From positions 1 to 33,585 of the forward strand of contig DHMA01000006.1 of the NCBI GenBank assembly GCA_002405555.1: 33,585 nucleotides of DNA. Direction: 5' to 3'. Shown here one piece after another: positions 22,458-30,904 of this stretch; the stretch's first letter is position 1; every line of letters begins with the position of its first letter. The notes under the pieces were generated by a model. It worked only from the letters and a program-made list of their open reading frames with translations, searched no databases and had not been told where the DNA came from. This DNA is from Opitutia bacterium UBA4654. Lineage in GTDB: Bacteria > Verrucomicrobiota > Verrucomicrobiia > Opitutales > Intestinicryptomonadaceae. A program made the position numbers and the translations under genes.

Positions 22458-25073
22458 ATGTTTTCGATGAAAATTTCCGCCGCTATTTTACTTTCCATTT
22501 GCGCCGCGTTTTTGTGCGCGTGCGACAAAACGCCGACATACAAAGTCGGAACGTCGAACGGCGTGCCGCGGCTCGAATTCGACGGCAAGCCCGTCCGCGC
22601 CCGCATGCTCTACGTCTCCATGCCCGACTTCAAAATCTTTCCGCCCAAGCCCGAATTTCCGTTTCTCGAAAGCGGCGCGAAAGACTTTTCGATTCCCTTT
22701 AAAAGCGGGGCGGCGGCGCGGACACTGCGCGTAATTTTCAAACCCGACGCGCGGGACGCGGGCTTCGAAATTTCGAAGCTCGAAGTCCGCGAAACGCCGT
22801 CGGGGAAAACCGTGTTTTCGGCAAGGCTCGACGCGCAAAACCCGCGGATAAAATCCGTTCCGTCGGGAGCGGACGCCCCCGAATTTGCGGACGGCGCGGT
22901 GAAAATCGCAGCAAGAGGCGACGGCAAAAGCGCGGGAATCGCGTTCGGCGGAATAAAGACGGAGGCGGGCAGGCAGTACGAAATTCTAATTCGGGCAAAA
23001 ACAGACTCCGCGCCGTTCACCCTGCGTTGCGAAATTGCCGACTCTTCCACAAACAAACCGCTGCCTCTCGACCCGAAGCTGTACATCGCAGAGCAAGTGA
23101 AGCTCGCGAAGTCGGCGGGAATCGACATCATCACGTTCCCGCTCCAAGCCGAAAGTTTCTACGACGGCGAAACGCCCGACTTCGGCGCAATCGACAGGTC
23201 GTTCCAAGCCGTCCTGACGGCGAATCCCGACGCGAAAATCCTCCCGCGAATCCGCTTCTATCCGTCGCCGAAATGGCTTGCGGCAAACCCCAACTCCGCC
23301 ATGACGTTTTCCGACGGCAAACGGAGCGCGGCGTTTGCGGCGGTTTCGTCGGAAAAATACAGGGAGCAGTCGCGCCGCGCCCTCGAAACGATAATAGACT
23401 ACGCCGAAGCCCGCTACGGCAAAAACATCATAGGCTACCACCCCGCGGGCGGAAACTCCTGCGAATGGTTCTACGGGAACTCGCACACAGTCTCGCCGTT
23501 CGCGGGCTACGACGCGTCAACGGCAAAGGCGTGGAACAAGTGGCTTCTGAAAAACTATCCGAGCGACGCCGTCCTCCGCGCCGCGTGGAACGACAATTCC
23601 GCTTCGCGAGCCTCCGCAAAAGCGCCGACGCAGGACGAGCGCGTAGCGCCCGACTTCCTCATAAATCCGCAGACGCAAATGCGCCTTGCCGACTTCAACA
23701 AATTCAGGCAGGACGAAATCACCGACACCATGCTCGAACTCGCGGCGGTCGTGAAGAGGAAAGTGCCGAACAAGCTTTCCGTGTTTTTCTACGGCTACAC
23801 AATCGGATTTTCAGGCTGCTACAACGGCGCGGCGAACACGGGGCACTACATGTTCGAAAAGCTTTTGCACTCCGGTTTAATCGACGTCTACTGCGGCCCG
23901 AACAGCTATTGGGACAGGTATTTCGGCGACGGGCAGCTGACCAACACAGTCCCCGAAACAATCGCCCGCCACGGCAAATTCTGGATTGACGAAGACGACA
24001 TCCGCACGCACCTCGCCGTCCGCCGCGAGGGCGCAAAGCCGTGCGGGATAGAGGGCGCAAAAACGCCCGAAGAATGCCGAAGCATACTCTTCCGCTGCAT
24101 GGCGCACCAAGCGGTTCGCAACAACGGCTCGTGGTGGATGGACCTCACGGGGCGGGGCTGGTACGCCGAACCCGAACTCTGGAAAATCATGGAAAGTTTC
24201 GGAAGCGTCGAAACCGACATGCTCGAAAATCCGTCGCCGTACAGCCCCGAAGTCGCGATAATTTTCGGGGAGGAATCGAGCAACTACCTCGCGCCGCAGT
24301 GGCGCGGCGGAAACTTCGCCGCCGAATACGCGCGGGCGACAAGGTATTACGCAAACAAAAGCTCCGCGACATACGGCTCGTACCTGCTGCGCGACACGCT
24401 CGAAAAGCCGCTAAACGCAAAGCTCCTCGTCTACGCGGCGGCGTACGCGCTCGACAAATCCGCGCGCAAAAAAATCTTCGAAATGTCGCGCAAGACGCCG
24501 TCGATTTTCGTCTGGGCGACGGGCTACATCGACACCGACGCGCGGAAATTTTCGACCGACGCAATCCGCGAAGCCACGGGCTTCGAAGTCGAAAACGCGC
24601 AGGACGGCACTCTGAAAGCCCATTACGTTGCGACTCCCGAAGGCGAAAAAATCGGGCTTCCGAAAGACTCGCGGTTTTACGACCGCAAACGCGCCTACTC
24701 TCCCGCGTTCTCGCCCGTCTTGCGGGACGGCGACAGGGTTTTTGCGACATTCGAAAACGGCAAGCCCGCGATAGTTTTGCGCGGCAAAAACCTTTTCTGC
24801 GGCTTCGGATTCGTTCCAAAAGAAGTCTACGCCGAAATGTACAGAATTGCGGGCGTGCACAGATACGCCGACATTCCGTGCTCGGTACGCGCCAACGGAA
24901 AATATTTAAGCGTAGTGCCCGTTGACATTCCGCGCGGCAAAACGGCAAAAATTACCATTACCCCGAAAGGCGGCAAAACGATATACGACGCGGTTTCGGG
25001 GAGGAAGCTCGCCGACGGAAAATTGGAGGCTTCCGCAAAGCGCGGCGACGTTTTCTTCCTACGCGCGGAATAG
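22458..25073 (+). CDS. Lipoprotein with GH42-like (clan GH-A) glycosidase domain
   Basis: 871 residues. Lipobox LCAC puts Cys22 at the mature N-terminus, followed by Asp. Residues ~80-200 look like a beta-sandwich carbohydrate-binding region (FEISKLEVRETPSGKTVF, AGRQYEILIRAKTDS). From ~205 a TIM barrel follows: IDIITFPLQAESFYDG, IIGYHPAGGNSCEWFYG with Glu336 as probable acid/base, and KFWIDEDDIRTHLA with Glu512 as probable nucleophile. Then a GH42-like trimerisation domain (VAIIFGEESSNYL, LLVYAAAYALDKSARKKI) and a C-terminal beta domain. It should act on an external beta-glycoside; no substrate is assigned. A second ATG at 22467 (MKIS) is an equally possible start. The gene is monocistronic, with no Shine-Dalgarno. 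Confidence 0.85.
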   Translation: MFSMKISAAILLSICAAFLCACDKTPTYKVGTSNGVPRLEFDGKPVRARMLYVSMPDFKIFPPKPEFPFLESGAKDFSIPFKSGAAARTLRVIFKPDARDAGFEISKLEVRETPSGKTVFSARLDAQNPRIKSVPSGADAPEFADGAVKIAARGDGKSAGIAFGGIKTEAGRQYEILIRAKTDSAPFTLRCEIADSSTNKPLPLDPKLYIAEQVKLAKSAGIDIITFPLQAESFYDGETPDFGAIDRSFQAVLTANPDAKILPRIRFYPSPKWLAANPNSAMTFSDGKRSAAFAAVSSEKYREQSRRALETIIDYAEARYGKNIIGYHPAGGNSCEWFYGNSHTVSPFAGYDASTAKAWNKWLLKNYPSDAVLRAAWNDNSASRASAKAPTQDERVAPDFLINPQTQMRLADFNKFRQDEITDTMLELAAVVKRKVPNKLSVFFYGYTIGFSGCYNGAANTGHYMFEKLLHSGLIDVYCGPNSYWDRYFGDGQLTNTVPETIARHGKFWIDEDDIRTHLAVRREGAKPCGIEGAKTPEECRSILFRCMAHQAVRNNGSWWMDLTGRGWYAEPELWKIMESFGSVETDMLENPSPYSPEVAIIFGEESSNYLAPQWRGGNFAAEYARATRYYANKSSATYGSYLLRDTLEKPLNAKLLVYAAAYALDKSARKKIFEMSRKTPSIFVWATGYIDTDARKFSTDAIREATGFEVENAQDGTLKAHYVATPEGEKIGLPKDSRFYDRKRAYSPAFSPVLRDGDRVFATFENGKPAIVLRGKNLFCGFGFVPKEVYAEMYRIAGVHRYADIPCSVRANGKYLSVVPVDIPRGKTAKITITPKGGKTIYDAVSGRKLADGKLEASAKRGDVFFLRAE

Positions 25074-25140
25074 AAAAACAAGGAAGCCGCGCGAGCCGTG
25101 CGCCCTCCCCGCGCCGCGAAATTCCCGCCGCAAAAGCCGC

Positions 25141-25177
25141 AAAAAACGCCGAAGCCCCAAGAGGTTTCGGCGTTTTT
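25141..25177. terminator. Bidirectional terminator between GH lipoprotein and leuA
   Basis: CGCCGAA / TTCGGCG stem extended inward by C/G pairs, with six A on the left and five T on the right, so it serves both convergent genes. Confidence 0.85.
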
Positions 25178-25197
25178 GTCCGCGTTTCGGCGGCTCG

Positions 25198-26889
25198 CTA
25201 TTTGCGCATTCTGTCGTAGGCGCAGACGAGACCTTTCAGCCCTGCCGACTCTATGTTCGAGTCAACCCCCACGCCCCAGACCTTGCGGCCGTCCGTCTGC
25301 GATTCGAGGCAGATGTACGCCGCCGACTTCGTCGCCGAGCCTTTGCCGATTGCGTGCGAGCGGTAGTCTACAAGCTTGAAGTCTTTCATGCCGTTCGAGG
25401 CGAACGCCATCACGAGCGCGTTAATCGGCCCGTTGCCCGTTGCCGACAAAATTTTCTCCTCGCCGTTGACGCGAAGCTTTGCGGAGATGAAGACCCTGTT
25501 GGGGTCGTCGTCGGGCTTGTTGTCGTCGGTGTCGATTTTGTACGACTCCAATTTTACGGGGCTTTCGCGGCGGGCGAACTCGTCGGCGAAGATTTCGAAA
25601 ATCTCGTTCGGCTGAAGCTCCTTTCCGAGCTTGTCGGCTACGCCGTTTACGTAGTCGCCGACCTGCTGGCGCATCGCCTGCGGAATGTCGAAGCCGAAGT
25701 CGTTTTGCAAGATGTACGCAACCCCGCCCTTGCCGCTCTGCGAGTTTATGCGGATAATCGCCTCGTATGAGCAGCCGATGTCGGTGGGGTCGATGAGCAG
25801 GTAGGGAACTTCCCATTCCTTGATGCCGTCCTTGCGCATCATGTCCATGCCCTTTTTGATGGCGTCCTGATGCGAGCCGCTGAACGCGGTGAAGACCAAG
25901 TCGCCCGCGTAGGGCTGGCGCGGCGGAACTTTCATTCCCGTGCATTCCTCGTATACCGCGCGGATTTTCGGCAGGTTGGTGAAGTCGAGCTTGGGGTCTA
26001 CGCCCTCCGCGTACATGTTGAGCGCGACCGTCACGATGTCGAGGTTGCCCGTGCGCTCGCCGTTGCCGAAGAGCGTGCCCTCAACCCTGTCCGCGCCCGC
26101 CAAAATGCCGAGCTCGGTAGAGGCTACGCCCGTGCCGCGGTCGTTGTGCGTGTGGAGGCTGATTTCGACGCAGTCGCGGTCTGAGATGTTGCGGCAAATC
26201 CATTCTATTTGGTCGGCATACACGTTGGGCTGGTTGTACTGCACGGTTTCGGGCAGGTTTACAATCAGCTTGTTCTGCGGAGTCGGCTTCCAAATGTCCT
26301 TGACGGCTTCGCAGATTTCGAGCGCAAAATCAAGCTCGGTGTCGCTGAAACTTTCGGGCGAGTACTCCATTCTGACGCGCGTGCCGCTCTTTTCGGCTTC
26401 GTCGGCGAGCCGCTTTACGAGCGTCGCGCCCGTCCGCGCAATTTCGATAATCTCTTCGCGCGACATCTTGAAAGTTACCTTGCGCTGCAACGCCGACGTG
26501 CTGTTGTAGAGGTGCACGATTGCGTTTTTGCAGCCTTTGAGGGCTTCGAAAGTCTTGCGGATTAAGTGCTCGCGGCTTTGGGTGAGCACCTGCAAGGACA
26601 CGTCGTCGGGCACGAGGTTTTCGTCGATGATTCTGCGGATAAAATTGTACTCCGTTTCGCTGGCGGCGGGGAAGCCGACTTCGATTTCCTTGAACCCTAT
26701 TTCAACAAGCGTCTTGAAAAGTTTGAGTTTCTGCTCGACGTTCATCGGAATTGCGAGAGCCTGATTGCCGTCGCGCAAGTCCACGCTGCACCAAGCGGGC
26801 GCAGCTTCTATTTTTTTGTCGGGCCACTGCCTGTCGGGCAGTTTGATGTCGAACCGACGCCTGTATTTCAATATGTCGCTATTTTTCAT
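25198..26889 (-). CDS. leuA: 2-isopropylmalate synthase (long LeuA type)
   Basis: 563 residues. It condenses acetyl-CoA and 2-ketoisovalerate, the first committed step of leucine synthesis. The sequence is of the long type seen in yeast and actinobacteria: N-terminal RRFDIKLPDRQWPDKKIEAAP, WCSVDLRDGNQAL with the metal Asp38, HTH (246-248) as metal ligands, GTLFGNGERTGN, and SGSHQDAIKKG. The C-terminal ~150 residues are the LeuA dimer regulatory domain, which normally binds leucine. It is a single gene; leuB, leuC and leuD are not here. The ATG at 26889 follows an AT-rich leader without Shine-Dalgarno. Confidence 0.97.
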   Translation of the reverse strand: MKNSDILKYRRRFDIKLPDRQWPDKKIEAAPAWCSVDLRDGNQALAIPMNVEQKLKLFKTLVEIGFKEIEVGFPAASETEYNFIRRIIDENLVPDDVSLQVLTQSREHLIRKTFEALKGCKNAIVHLYNSTSALQRKVTFKMSREEIIEIARTGATLVKRLADEAEKSGTRVRMEYSPESFSDTELDFALEICEAVKDIWKPTPQNKLIVNLPETVQYNQPNVYADQIEWICRNISDRDCVEISLHTHNDRGTGVASTELGILAGADRVEGTLFGNGERTGNLDIVTVALNMYAEGVDPKLDFTNLPKIRAVYEECTGMKVPPRQPYAGDLVFTAFSGSHQDAIKKGMDMMRKDGIKEWEVPYLLIDPTDIGCSYEAIIRINSQSGKGGVAYILQNDFGFDIPQAMRQQVGDYVNGVADKLGKELQPNEIFEIFADEFARRESPVKLESYKIDTDDNKPDDDPNRVFISAKLRVNGEEKILSATGNGPINALVMAFASNGMKDFKLVDYRSHAIGKGSATKSAAYICLESQTDGRKVWGVGVDSNIESAGLKGLVCAYDRMRK

Positions 26890-27185
26890 TTTATATTGAC
26901 GTTAAATTTATTCCGCTTCCGCAAAAAAAGCAAGCGCGATTCCCAATCGGGAAAACACGCCCGACTTGAAGAATTGCGAATGCCCGCAAACCGAGTTTAA
27001 AAACTTCATGCGCGGCGAAGCCGAACCGCTTAGGCTTGTCAAATTGGGTGAAGAAAGGCGGCTTTGCGTTTTGGCGGCGGCGCGAGCATATTAGACATAT
27101 GCGACCGCTGCCGACGAAAAGTGAAACGCCCTTATTTGCCCGATTTCACAAGCCCGACAAAAGCTCTGGGCTGCATTGCGCCGCG
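26890..27185. other. Intergenic region upstream of leuA
   Basis: No credible gene. On the leuA strand there is a TTCCC-GATT-GGGAA hairpin (26940-26953) followed by a seven-T run (26923-26929), which looks like a possible attenuator. A 33-codon open frame (26908-27009, minus) runs through it, but only three of its codons are Leu, so a leucine leader peptide is not supported. Confidence 0.4.
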
Positions 27186-28550
27186 CTACGACAGATTTCC
27201 CTTGCCTATGCCGCGCACACGAAAGCCGAGTTCAAGCAAAAGTCGGTGGTCGAGGCAGTTTCTGCCGTCGAAAATCCACGCGGGCGTCGTCATGGTTTTT
27301 CTGATTTTTGCGTAGTCGAGCTTTTTGAATTCGTCCCAGTGCGTTAGCAGGACAATCGCGTGCGCGTTTTCCGCCGCCTCGTAGGGCGACGCGCAAAATT
27401 CCGCGCGGGGGTCGTCCTCCGAAATGCCCAAGTCGGCGCAAATTTGGGCTTTCGGCACTTTCGGGTCGTAAAATGCCAATCGCGCGTGCTCGTTCAAAAA
27501 GTCTTTGCAAATGTCTATTGCGGGCGATTCGCGCGTGTCGTTTGTGTTTTCCTTGAACGCGAATCCGAAAATCGCAAGGCGTTTTCCGCAGATGTTGCGG
27601 AACAGGTTTTCGATTACGTTGGACGAAAAACGCCTTTTCTGGTACGCGTTCATTTCGACCACGCCGCGCCAGTACTGCGCAACTTTCGGCAGGTTGAAGT
27701 GCTCGCAAAGATACACCAAATTAAGCAGGTCTTTCTGGAAGCACGAGCCGCCGTAGCCTATCGAGCTTCTCAGGAATTTCGAGCCTATGCGAGTGTCGCT
27801 GCCGACCGCCATTGCGACCTGCTCGACGTCCGCGCCCGTAGCCTCGCACAACGCGCTGATTGCGTTTATGGAGCTTATGCGCTGCGCCAAGAACGCGTTT
27901 GCCGTGAGCTTGCTAAGCTCGCTCGACCAAAGGTTTGTTGTGATGATTCTTTCGCGCGGCACCCAGCGGGCGTAAATCGACGCAAGCGTTTCTATTGCCC
28001 TGCGCCCCGCCTCGGAGTCTTCGTCGCCGCCGATAAGCACGCGGTCGGGATTTTCCAAGTCGCGCACAGCCGTGCCCTCCGCCAAAAATTCGGGGTTGGA
28101 AAGCACCTGAAATTCGCGCCCCGTCGCGGCGAGAATCGTTTTGATTACGTCCGCCGTGCGCACGGGCATCGTCGATTTTTCGACGACTATTTTCCCGCTC
28201 TTTGCCGAACGCGCTATCGTGCGCGAGCACGCCTCCACATAGCTGAGGTCGGACGCGCTTCCCGCGCCGTAGCCGTACGTTTTCGTGGGCGTGTTGACGG
28301 AGATGAAAACGACGTCCGCCTTGTCAATTGCGCCCTCGATGTCCGTTGTAAAAAAGAGGTTTTTACCCCTGACCTCGCGAACCAGCCCGTCGAGATTCGG
28401 CTCGAAAACGGGCAGGTTGTCGGAGTTCCACGCCGCAATGCGCGCCTCGTTGACGTCGACGACGTCCACATGAATGTCCGGACATTTGCGGGCAATCATC
28501 GTCATCGTCGGGCCGCCAACGTAGCCCGCGCCAATGCAGCATATTCGCAT
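27186..28550 (-). CDS. ugd: UDP-glucose 6-dehydrogenase, animal-like type
   Basis: 454 residues. It oxidises UDP-glucose to UDP-glucuronate with NAD+, feeding capsule or exopolysaccharide synthesis. The Rossmann start is ICCIGAGYVGGPT; catalytic Cys270 lies in GYGGSCFQKDLLNLVYLCE; other motifs are EKSTMPVRTA, SNPEFLAEGTAVRDL and FAFKENTNDTRESPA. NTPTKTYGYGAGSASDLSYVEACSR and the QKDLLNLVYLCE stretch resemble the animal/plant UGDH branch more than the common bacterial one. The ATG is one base after the argG stop, so it is coupled to an arginine gene, an unrelated pathway. UDP-glucuronate users are not in the window. Confidence 0.96.
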   Translation of the reverse strand: MRICCIGAGYVGGPTMTMIARKCPDIHVDVVDVNEARIAAWNSDNLPVFEPNLDGLVREVRGKNLFFTTDIEGAIDKADVVFISVNTPTKTYGYGAGSASDLSYVEACSRTIARSAKSGKIVVEKSTMPVRTADVIKTILAATGREFQVLSNPEFLAEGTAVRDLENPDRVLIGGDEDSEAGRRAIETLASIYARWVPRERIITTNLWSSELSKLTANAFLAQRISSINAISALCEATGADVEQVAMAVGSDTRIGSKFLRSSIGYGGSCFQKDLLNLVYLCEHFNLPKVAQYWRGVVEMNAYQKRRFSSNVIENLFRNICGKRLAIFGFAFKENTNDTRESPAIDICKDFLNEHARLAFYDPKVPKAQICADLGISEDDPRAEFCASPYEAAENAHAIVLLTHWDEFKKLDYAKIRKTMTTPAWIFDGRNCLDHRLLLELGFRVRGIGKGNLS

Positions 28551-28551
28551 C

Positions 28552-29811
28552 TTATTCTCTTACAAGTTTCGACTTGTTCGCGAACGCCTCTTTCGAAACG
28601 CCCTGCTTGCGCGCGCGCTGGCGCAGACGCAGCGACTGGAGCTTGATGAAGCCCGTTGCGTCGTCCTGATTGTATTCGCTCTTGACGCCTTCCATGCTCG
28701 CGATGTTCGCGTCGTAGAGGCTAAGCGGGCTCTTTCTGCCGACGCACGTGATGTTGCCCTTGTAGAGCTTGATTCTCACGACGCCGCTTACGGTGTCCTG
28801 ACTCTTGTCGATGAACGCCTGCAAAGCTTCGCGTTCGGGAGCGTACCAGAAGCCGTTGTAGATGAGTTCCGCGTACTTGGGAATAAGCGAGTCGCGCAGG
28901 TGCATAAGTTCCCTGTCCATGGTGATTGTTTCCATGTTGCGGTGCGCGAATTCGAGAATCGTGCCGCCGGGGGTTTCGTACACGCCGCGGCTCTTCATGC
29001 CGACAAAGCGGTTTTCGACGATGTCAACGCGTCCGATGCCGTTTTCGCCGCCGATTTTATTGAGCGCGCGGAGAATGTCGGAGGGCTTCATCTGCTTGCC
29101 GTCGATTGCCACGCAGTCGCCCTTTTCGAAAGTGAGTTCGAGGTATACGGGCTTGTCGGGAGCGTCTTCGGGCGAAACCGTGGTCTTGAACATGTCCTTG
29201 TTTTCGGGGACGGTCGGGTCGAACCACGGGTCTTCGAGAATTCCGGCTTCGTACGAGATGTGGAGCATGTTTCTGTCCATCGAATAGGGCTTCTTTATTG
29301 ACGCCTCTACGTTGATGTTATGCTCGCGGCAATAGGCAATCATTTCGCTTCTGCCGGGGAACTTTTCGCGGAATTCGTCTATTCTCCACGGCGAGATAAT
29401 CTGCAAGTCGGGCGCGAGAGCCGCGTAGGAGATTTCGAAGCGGCACTGGTCGTTGCCCTTGCCCGTTGCGCCGTGAGCGACTGCGTCGGCGTTTTCAGCC
29501 TTGGCGATTTCGACCTGCGCCTTTGCGATGAGCGGGCGGGCAATCGAAGTGCCGAGGTAGTACTGGCCTTCGTAAATGGCGTTTGCGCGAATCATCGGGT
29601 AGATGAAGTCGGCGACAAATTCGTCCTGCAAGTCTACGGTGTAGTGAGCAACCGCGCCCGTGGCTTTGGCTTTTTCAGCCAAGCCCGAAAGCTCTTCGCC
29701 CTGACCGACGTTTGCGGCGAATGTAACCACTTCTGCGTTGAAGCGGTCTTTAATCCACTTGACGATAACGGAGGTATCGAGGCCTCCCGAATATGCGAGA
29801 ACTACTTTCAT
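28552..29811 (-). CDS. argG: Argininosuccinate synthase
   Basis: 419 residues. It joins citrulline and aspartate with ATP, the seventh step of arginine synthesis. The ATP pyrophosphatase loop is AYSGGLDTS at the N-terminus, with HGATGKGNDQCRFE, WRIDEF, and GRVDIVENRFVGMKSRGVYETPG downstream. AAAAGGA lies about nine bases before the ATG, one of the clearer ribosome sites. It follows the argF terminator, so it likely has its own promoter in the ~90 AT-rich bases upstream, and it leads a two-gene unit with ugd. argH is not in the window. Confidence 0.98.
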   Translation of the reverse strand: MKVVLAYSGGLDTSVIVKWIKDRFNAEVVTFAANVGQGEELSGLAEKAKATGAVAHYTVDLQDEFVADFIYPMIRANAIYEGQYYLGTSIARPLIAKAQVEIAKAENADAVAHGATGKGNDQCRFEISYAALAPDLQIISPWRIDEFREKFPGRSEMIAYCREHNINVEASIKKPYSMDRNMLHISYEAGILEDPWFDPTVPENKDMFKTTVSPEDAPDKPVYLELTFEKGDCVAIDGKQMKPSDILRALNKIGGENGIGRVDIVENRFVGMKSRGVYETPGGTILEFAHRNMETITMDRELMHLRDSLIPKYAELIYNGFWYAPEREALQAFIDKSQDTVSGVVRIKLYKGNITCVGRKSPLSLYDANIASMEGVKSEYNQDDATGFIKLQSLRLRQRARKQGVSKEAFANKSKLVRE

Positions 29812-29902
29812 TGTATTTTCCTTTTAAAAATTTCCTCTTTTATAACCCTATTTTTCCGCAATGGAAGCTTTTTCTTACTCTAAAACCGCGCAAAAGGCGG
29901 GC

Positions 29903-29935
29903 AAAAAAAACGCGCCCGTTTGCGGCGGGCGCGTT
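29903..29935 (-). terminator. Intrinsic terminator of the argJBDF unit
   Basis: Minus strand: AACGCGCCCG, 7-base loop, CGGGCGCGTT (10-bp perfect stem), then eight T, about 15 bases after the argF stop. It separates argF from argG. Confidence 0.93.
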
Positions 29936-29949
29936 CGAAAAGTTCGGAA

Positions 29950-30903
29950 TTAGAGGTCGCCCCTGTTTTTCTGCACCAAGTAGCTTACAATCGCCTTTTG
30001 GACGTGGAGGCGGTTTTCCGCCTGATCGAAAATCACGCTGCGTTTGCCGCGCAGTACGCCCTCGGAGACTTCCTCGCCGGAGTGCGCGGGCAGGCAGTGC
30101 ATGAAAACGGAGTCGTCCGCCGCCATGTCGAACAGCTTTTCGTTGACTTGGTACGGCGCGAGCGTTTTGAGGCGTTCCGCCTTTTCGTCCTCCTTGCCCA
30201 TGCTGACCCAAACGTCGGTGTAGATGACGTTCGCGCCCTTTGCGGCGTCGGCGGGGTCGCTTGTAAAGCGGTAGTTTTTGGGCAGTTTTGCGTCATCGAA
30301 AAGCTTGTCGAGCACGGGTTCGGGCGCGAATTCCTTCGGGCCGCAGAGCACGACCTCAACGCCGAACATGCTTCCAGCCAACGCGAGCGAGTACGCCATG
30401 TTGCACGCGGTGTCGCCGAAGAACGCGAACTTTTTGCCTTTGAGAGACTCGACGTTCGGTTCGCCCTTGCTGAAAACTTCCATCATCGTGAACATGTCGG
30501 TGTAGCTCTGGCAGGGGTGGAGCAGGTCGGTAAGCGCGTTGACGACGGGCAGACCCGAATTTTCGGCGAACTTTTCCACAATCTCCTGCTCGAAAGTTCT
30601 GATTACAAGCCCGTGCAGGAATCTGCCCATGATGCGGGCGGTGTCCTCGACGGTCTCGCCGCGCGAGAGTTGGAGGTCGTTTGCATTCATCATCATGGGG
30701 TGGCCGCCAAGCTCGTAGACGCCCGCCTCGAACGACAGGCGCGTGCGCGTGCTCTTTTTGAAGAAAATCAGCCCCCAGCTCTGCCCTTTGAGAACGTCGA
30801 GACGCCCCGCCGAGCGGAGTTTCTTGTAGCGGTTGGCGAGGGCGAAAACTTCTGTCGCCTCCGCGGGTGTGAAGTCGGTGTCTTTAAGAAATGATCTTAC
30901 CAT
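29950..30903 (-). CDS. argF: Ornithine carbamoyltransferase
   Basis: 317 residues. It makes citrulline from ornithine and carbamoyl phosphate. The carbamoyl phosphate site is STRTR (51-55) with HPCQ (129-132); the ornithine side has the SMG loop in VWVSMG (232-236) and HCLPA (269-273). These fit a true OTCase rather than an acetyl- or succinyl-ornithine enzyme. The ATG is one base after argD, with GGGAG inside the argD end. It is the last gene of the argJBDF unit. Confidence 0.96.
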   Translation of the reverse strand: MVRSFLKDTDFTPAEATEVFALANRYKKLRSAGRLDVLKGQSWGLIFFKKSTRTRLSFEAGVYELGGHPMMMNANDLQLSRGETVEDTARIMGRFLHGLVIRTFEQEIVEKFAENSGLPVVNALTDLLHPCQSYTDMFTMMEVFSKGEPNVESLKGKKFAFFGDTACNMAYSLALAGSMFGVEVVLCGPKEFAPEPVLDKLFDDAKLPKNYRFTSDPADAAKGANVIYTDVWVSMGKEDEKAERLKTLAPYQVNEKLFDMAADDSVFMHCLPAHSGEEVSEGVLRGKRSVIFDQAENRLHVQKAIVSYLVQKNRGDL

Positions 30904-30904
30904 T

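Noticed and set aside
26908..27009. 33-codon minus-strand open frame upstream of leuA as a leucine leader peptide
   Set aside because: Only three Leu codons, not clustered, and no clear alternating hairpins; not enough for a classical attenuator.
27036..27347. Plus-strand open frame of 103 codons entering the 3' end of ugd
   Set aside because: No family resemblance, overlaps ugd antisense, no start context.
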